NCBI GenBank assembly: GCA_025934635.1
Contig: JAICWX010000470.1
Span: forward strand, 1 to 5,524
Direction of reading: 5' to 3'
DNA length: 5,524 nt
Source of the DNA: Streptosporangiaceae bacterium
Lineage (GTDB): Bacteria > Actinomycetota > Actinomycetes > Streptosporangiales > Streptosporangiaceae
Part shown: positions 4,088 through 5,524 of the stretch, piece after piece
Layout: the number at the start of each line of letters is the position of its first letter
How positions within the stretch are numbered: the first letter of the stretch is position 1
Made by a program: the position numbers and the translations under genes
Notes under the pieces: model-generated
What the model was told of the DNA's origin: nothing
The model's input: only the letters and a program-made list of their open reading frames with translations
The model's database searches: none

Positions 4088-5524
4088 CAGTGCTTCTCCT
4101 CAGCAGCAGCGGCGCTGGCGCTGTAGCCGGACAGGCCGGTCAGCTCCTCGTCGGTCATGTACTTCTTCAGCTCGGAGATGTCGAACAGCTCGAGCAGGTC
4201 GGTCCGCATCGGCACGATCGGCTGCCGCCTGAGCGACACGCCGCCGCCGGCGTCAACCGAGCAGACCAGGTTGATCTTCCGCCACTCGGCCGACATGCCC
4301 GGGTAGTCGTCCCGGGTGTGGCCGCCGCGCGACTCCTGCCGCTCCAGCGCGGCCTGCGCCACGCACTCCGCCACCACCAGCATGTTCCGCAGGTCCAGCG
4401 CCAAGTGCCAGCCCGGGTTGTAGGGCCGGTCACCCGCCGCGCTGACCTGTGCCGCCCGCGCCCGCAGCTTGTCCAGCTCGACGAGCGCGGTCTTCAGCTC
4501 CGACTCGCGCCTGATCAGCCCGACCAGGTCGAACATGATCTGCTGCAGCTCGCCGTGGATGGCGTACGGGTTCTCGCCCTCGGCGCGCTCCAGCGGCTCG
4601 ACCGCCACCGCCGCGGCTGAGGTGAGCTCCGACTCGGGCACGGCCGGCCGGGCCGCCAGCGCCGACACGTACTCGGCCGCCCCCAGGCCGGCCCGGCGGC
4701 CGAAGACCAGCAGGTCGGACAGGGAGTTACCGCCGAGCCGGTTGGAACCGTGCATGCCGCCGGAGACCTCGCCCACCGCGAACAGGCCGGGCACCGAGGC
4801 GGCCCCGGTGTCCGGGTCCACCTCCACCCCGCCCATCACGTAGTGGCAGGTCGGCCCGATCTCCATCGCCTCTTTGGTGATGTCGACGTCGGCCAGCTCC
4901 TTGAACTGGTGGTACATCGACGGCAGCCGCCGCAGGATCTCCTCGGCGGGCAGCCGGGTGGACACATCGAGGAACACGCCGCCGTGCTCCGTCCCGCGGC
5001 CCGCCTTGACCTCGGAGTTGATCGACCGGGCCACCTCGTCCCGGGGCAGCAGCTCGGGCGGGCGCCGGTTATTGTCCGGATCCTCGTACCAGCGGTCCGC
5101 CTCTTCCTCGGTCTCGGCGTACTGGGCGCGGAACACGTCAGGCACGTAGTCGAACATGAACCGCTTGCCCTCGGAGTTGCGCAGCACGCCGCCGTCGCCG
5201 CGCACCGACTCGGTGACCAGCAGGCCGCGCACCGACGGCGGCCACACCATCCCGGTCGGGTGCAGCTGGACGAACTCCATGTTCAGCAGCTTGGCCCCGG
5301 CCCGCAGGGCCAGCGCGTGCCCGTCGCCGGTGTATTCCCAGGAGTTCGAGGTGACCTTGTAGGTCTTGCCGATGCCGCCGGTGGCCAGCACCACCGCGGG
5401 CGCCTCGAACAGGACGAACCGGCCGGTGTCCCGGAAGTACCCGAAGGCCCCGGCGATCCGGGCCTCGTCGCCCGTGCCGCCGGAGCCAGTGCCGCCGGAG
5501 CCAGTGCCGCCGGAGCCAGTGCCG
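4087..5524 (-). CDS. sdhA: Succinate dehydrogenase flavoprotein subunit, 5' partial (Sdh1 type)
   Basis: SdhA oxidises succinate to fumarate with covalently bound FAD and hands electrons to SdhB. The window holds the last 478 codons. The true start, the N-terminal dinucleotide-binding loop and the FAD-linking His lie beyond the right edge. The open frame runs to base 5524, so the GTG at 5394 is an internal Val within VVLATGG. Catalytic motifs by comparison with E. coli SdhA: HPTG (His at 5260-5262), TES (Glu after LLV, 5209-5211), LPRDEVAR (catalytic Arg at 5041-5043), CHYVMGG (His at 4843-4845) and GSNRLGGNSL (Arg at 4738-4740). The C-terminal helical domain carries ESRGGHTRDDYP. All are intact, so the enzyme should be active. 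An in-frame TGSGG repeat stands just before ARIAGAFGY, where I expect only a short loop. The stop overlaps the sdhB start by one base. The membrane-anchor gene sdhC is expected upstream, outside the window. Confidence 0.97.
   Translation of the reverse strand, partial: GTGSGGTGSGGTGSGGTGDEARIAGAFGYFRDTGRFVLFEAPAVVLATGGIGKTYKVTSNSWEYTGDGHALALRAGAKLLNMEFVQLHPTGMVWPPSVRGLLVTESVRGDGGVLRNSEGKRFMFDYVPDVFRAQYAETEEEADRWYEDPDNNRRPPELLPRDEVARSINSEVKAGRGTEHGGVFLDVSTRLPAEEILRRLPSMYHQFKELADVDITKEAMEIGPTCHYVMGGVEVDPDTGAASVPGLFAVGEVSGGMHGSNRLGGNSLSDLLVFGRRAGLGAAEYVSALAARPAVPESELTSAAAVAVEPLERAEGENPYAIHGELQQIMFDLVGLIRRESELKTALVELDKLRARAAQVSAAGDRPYNPGWHLALDLRNMLVVAECVAQAALERQESRGGHTRDDYPGMSAEWRKINLVCSVDAGGGVSLRRQPIVPMRTDLLELFDISELKKYMTDEELTGLSGYSASAAAAEEKH
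4096..4101 (-). promoter_or_regulatory. Ribosome binding site of sdhB inside the end of sdhA
   Basis: GAGGAG on the minus strand lies 8 nt before the sdhB ATG at 4087 and codes for the Glu-Glu near the SdhA C-terminus. Together with the TGATG overlap it indicates coupled translation, keeping the two subunits in balance. Confidence 0.75.
5476..5524 (-). repeat. 15-bp tandem repeat within sdhA coding for TGSGG units
   Basis: The unit GCCGCCGGAGCCAGT (plus strand) occurs as three identical full copies at 5476-5490, 5491-5505 and 5506-5520, with a fourth begun at 5521-5524 and cut by the window edge. On the coding strand each unit adds Thr-Gly-Ser-Gly-Gly in frame. The total copy number is unknown. 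The copies are identical at DNA level, which points to recent slippage expansion. Confidence 0.95.

Noticed and set aside
2496..4126. Long plus-strand open frames opposite uppP and sdhB.
   Set aside because: Their composition is biased and motif-free; the minus-strand frames carry well-known conserved proteins across the same bases.
5476..5524. The tandem repeat as a CRISPR array.
   Set aside because: The copies are 15 bp, directly adjacent with no spacers, and in frame inside sdhA.

Overview
The window looks like chromosomal DNA from a high-GC actinobacterium. GC is very high throughout, third codon positions are almost always G or C, GTG is used as a start, and the succinate dehydrogenase subunits are of the actinobacterial Sdh1 type (the class of M. 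tuberculosis Rv0247c/Rv0248c, by recalled sequence similarity). Genus cannot be fixed from the sequence alone. All genes read intact, with no frameshift seen; the first and last genes are cut by the window edges.

Left part, plus strand (1-2065): a tight three-gene run. The Pro/Gly/Gln-rich tail of an unidentified protein (stop 169-171) is followed after 12 nt by a small protein with one membrane span and an extracytoplasmic domain (184-819). After 13 nt comes a membrane-anchored two-domain peptidoglycan hydrolase (833-2065), with a lysozyme-like transglycosylase domain followed by an NlpC/P60 endopeptidase. A wall-opening enzyme beside a single-span, possibly VirB8/TcpC-like protein suggests a conjugation-like or type IV-secretion-like envelope machine. 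That reading is inference, because the ATPase genes that would settle it would lie left of the window.

Middle, minus strand (2043-3089): uppP, undecaprenyl-diphosphate phosphatase. It is convergent with the hydrolase gene and overlaps it by 23 bp. It is longer than usual because of a hydrophilic insert between its two halves, and it has unusual residues in both signature motifs. Its 215-bp upstream region holds an AT-rich island with a GATAAT -10-like hexamer inside a Fur/Zur-like 7-1-7 dyad, an 18-bp imperfect palindrome, and a hairpin that probably ends the sdh transcript.

Right part, minus strand (3305-5524): the sdhAB part of a succinate dehydrogenase operon. sdhA (5' end outside the window) and sdhB share one base in TGATG, so translation is coupled. 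The membrane-anchor gene is expected upstream, beyond the right edge. At that edge sdhA carries an in-frame 15-bp tandem repeat coding for TGSGG units inside the flavoprotein domain, which is the most unusual coding feature here. I see no RNA gene, mobile element, CRISPR array or origin. No clearly new multi-gene system is demonstrated; the best leads are the left-hand envelope operon, the uppP control region and the sdhA repeat.
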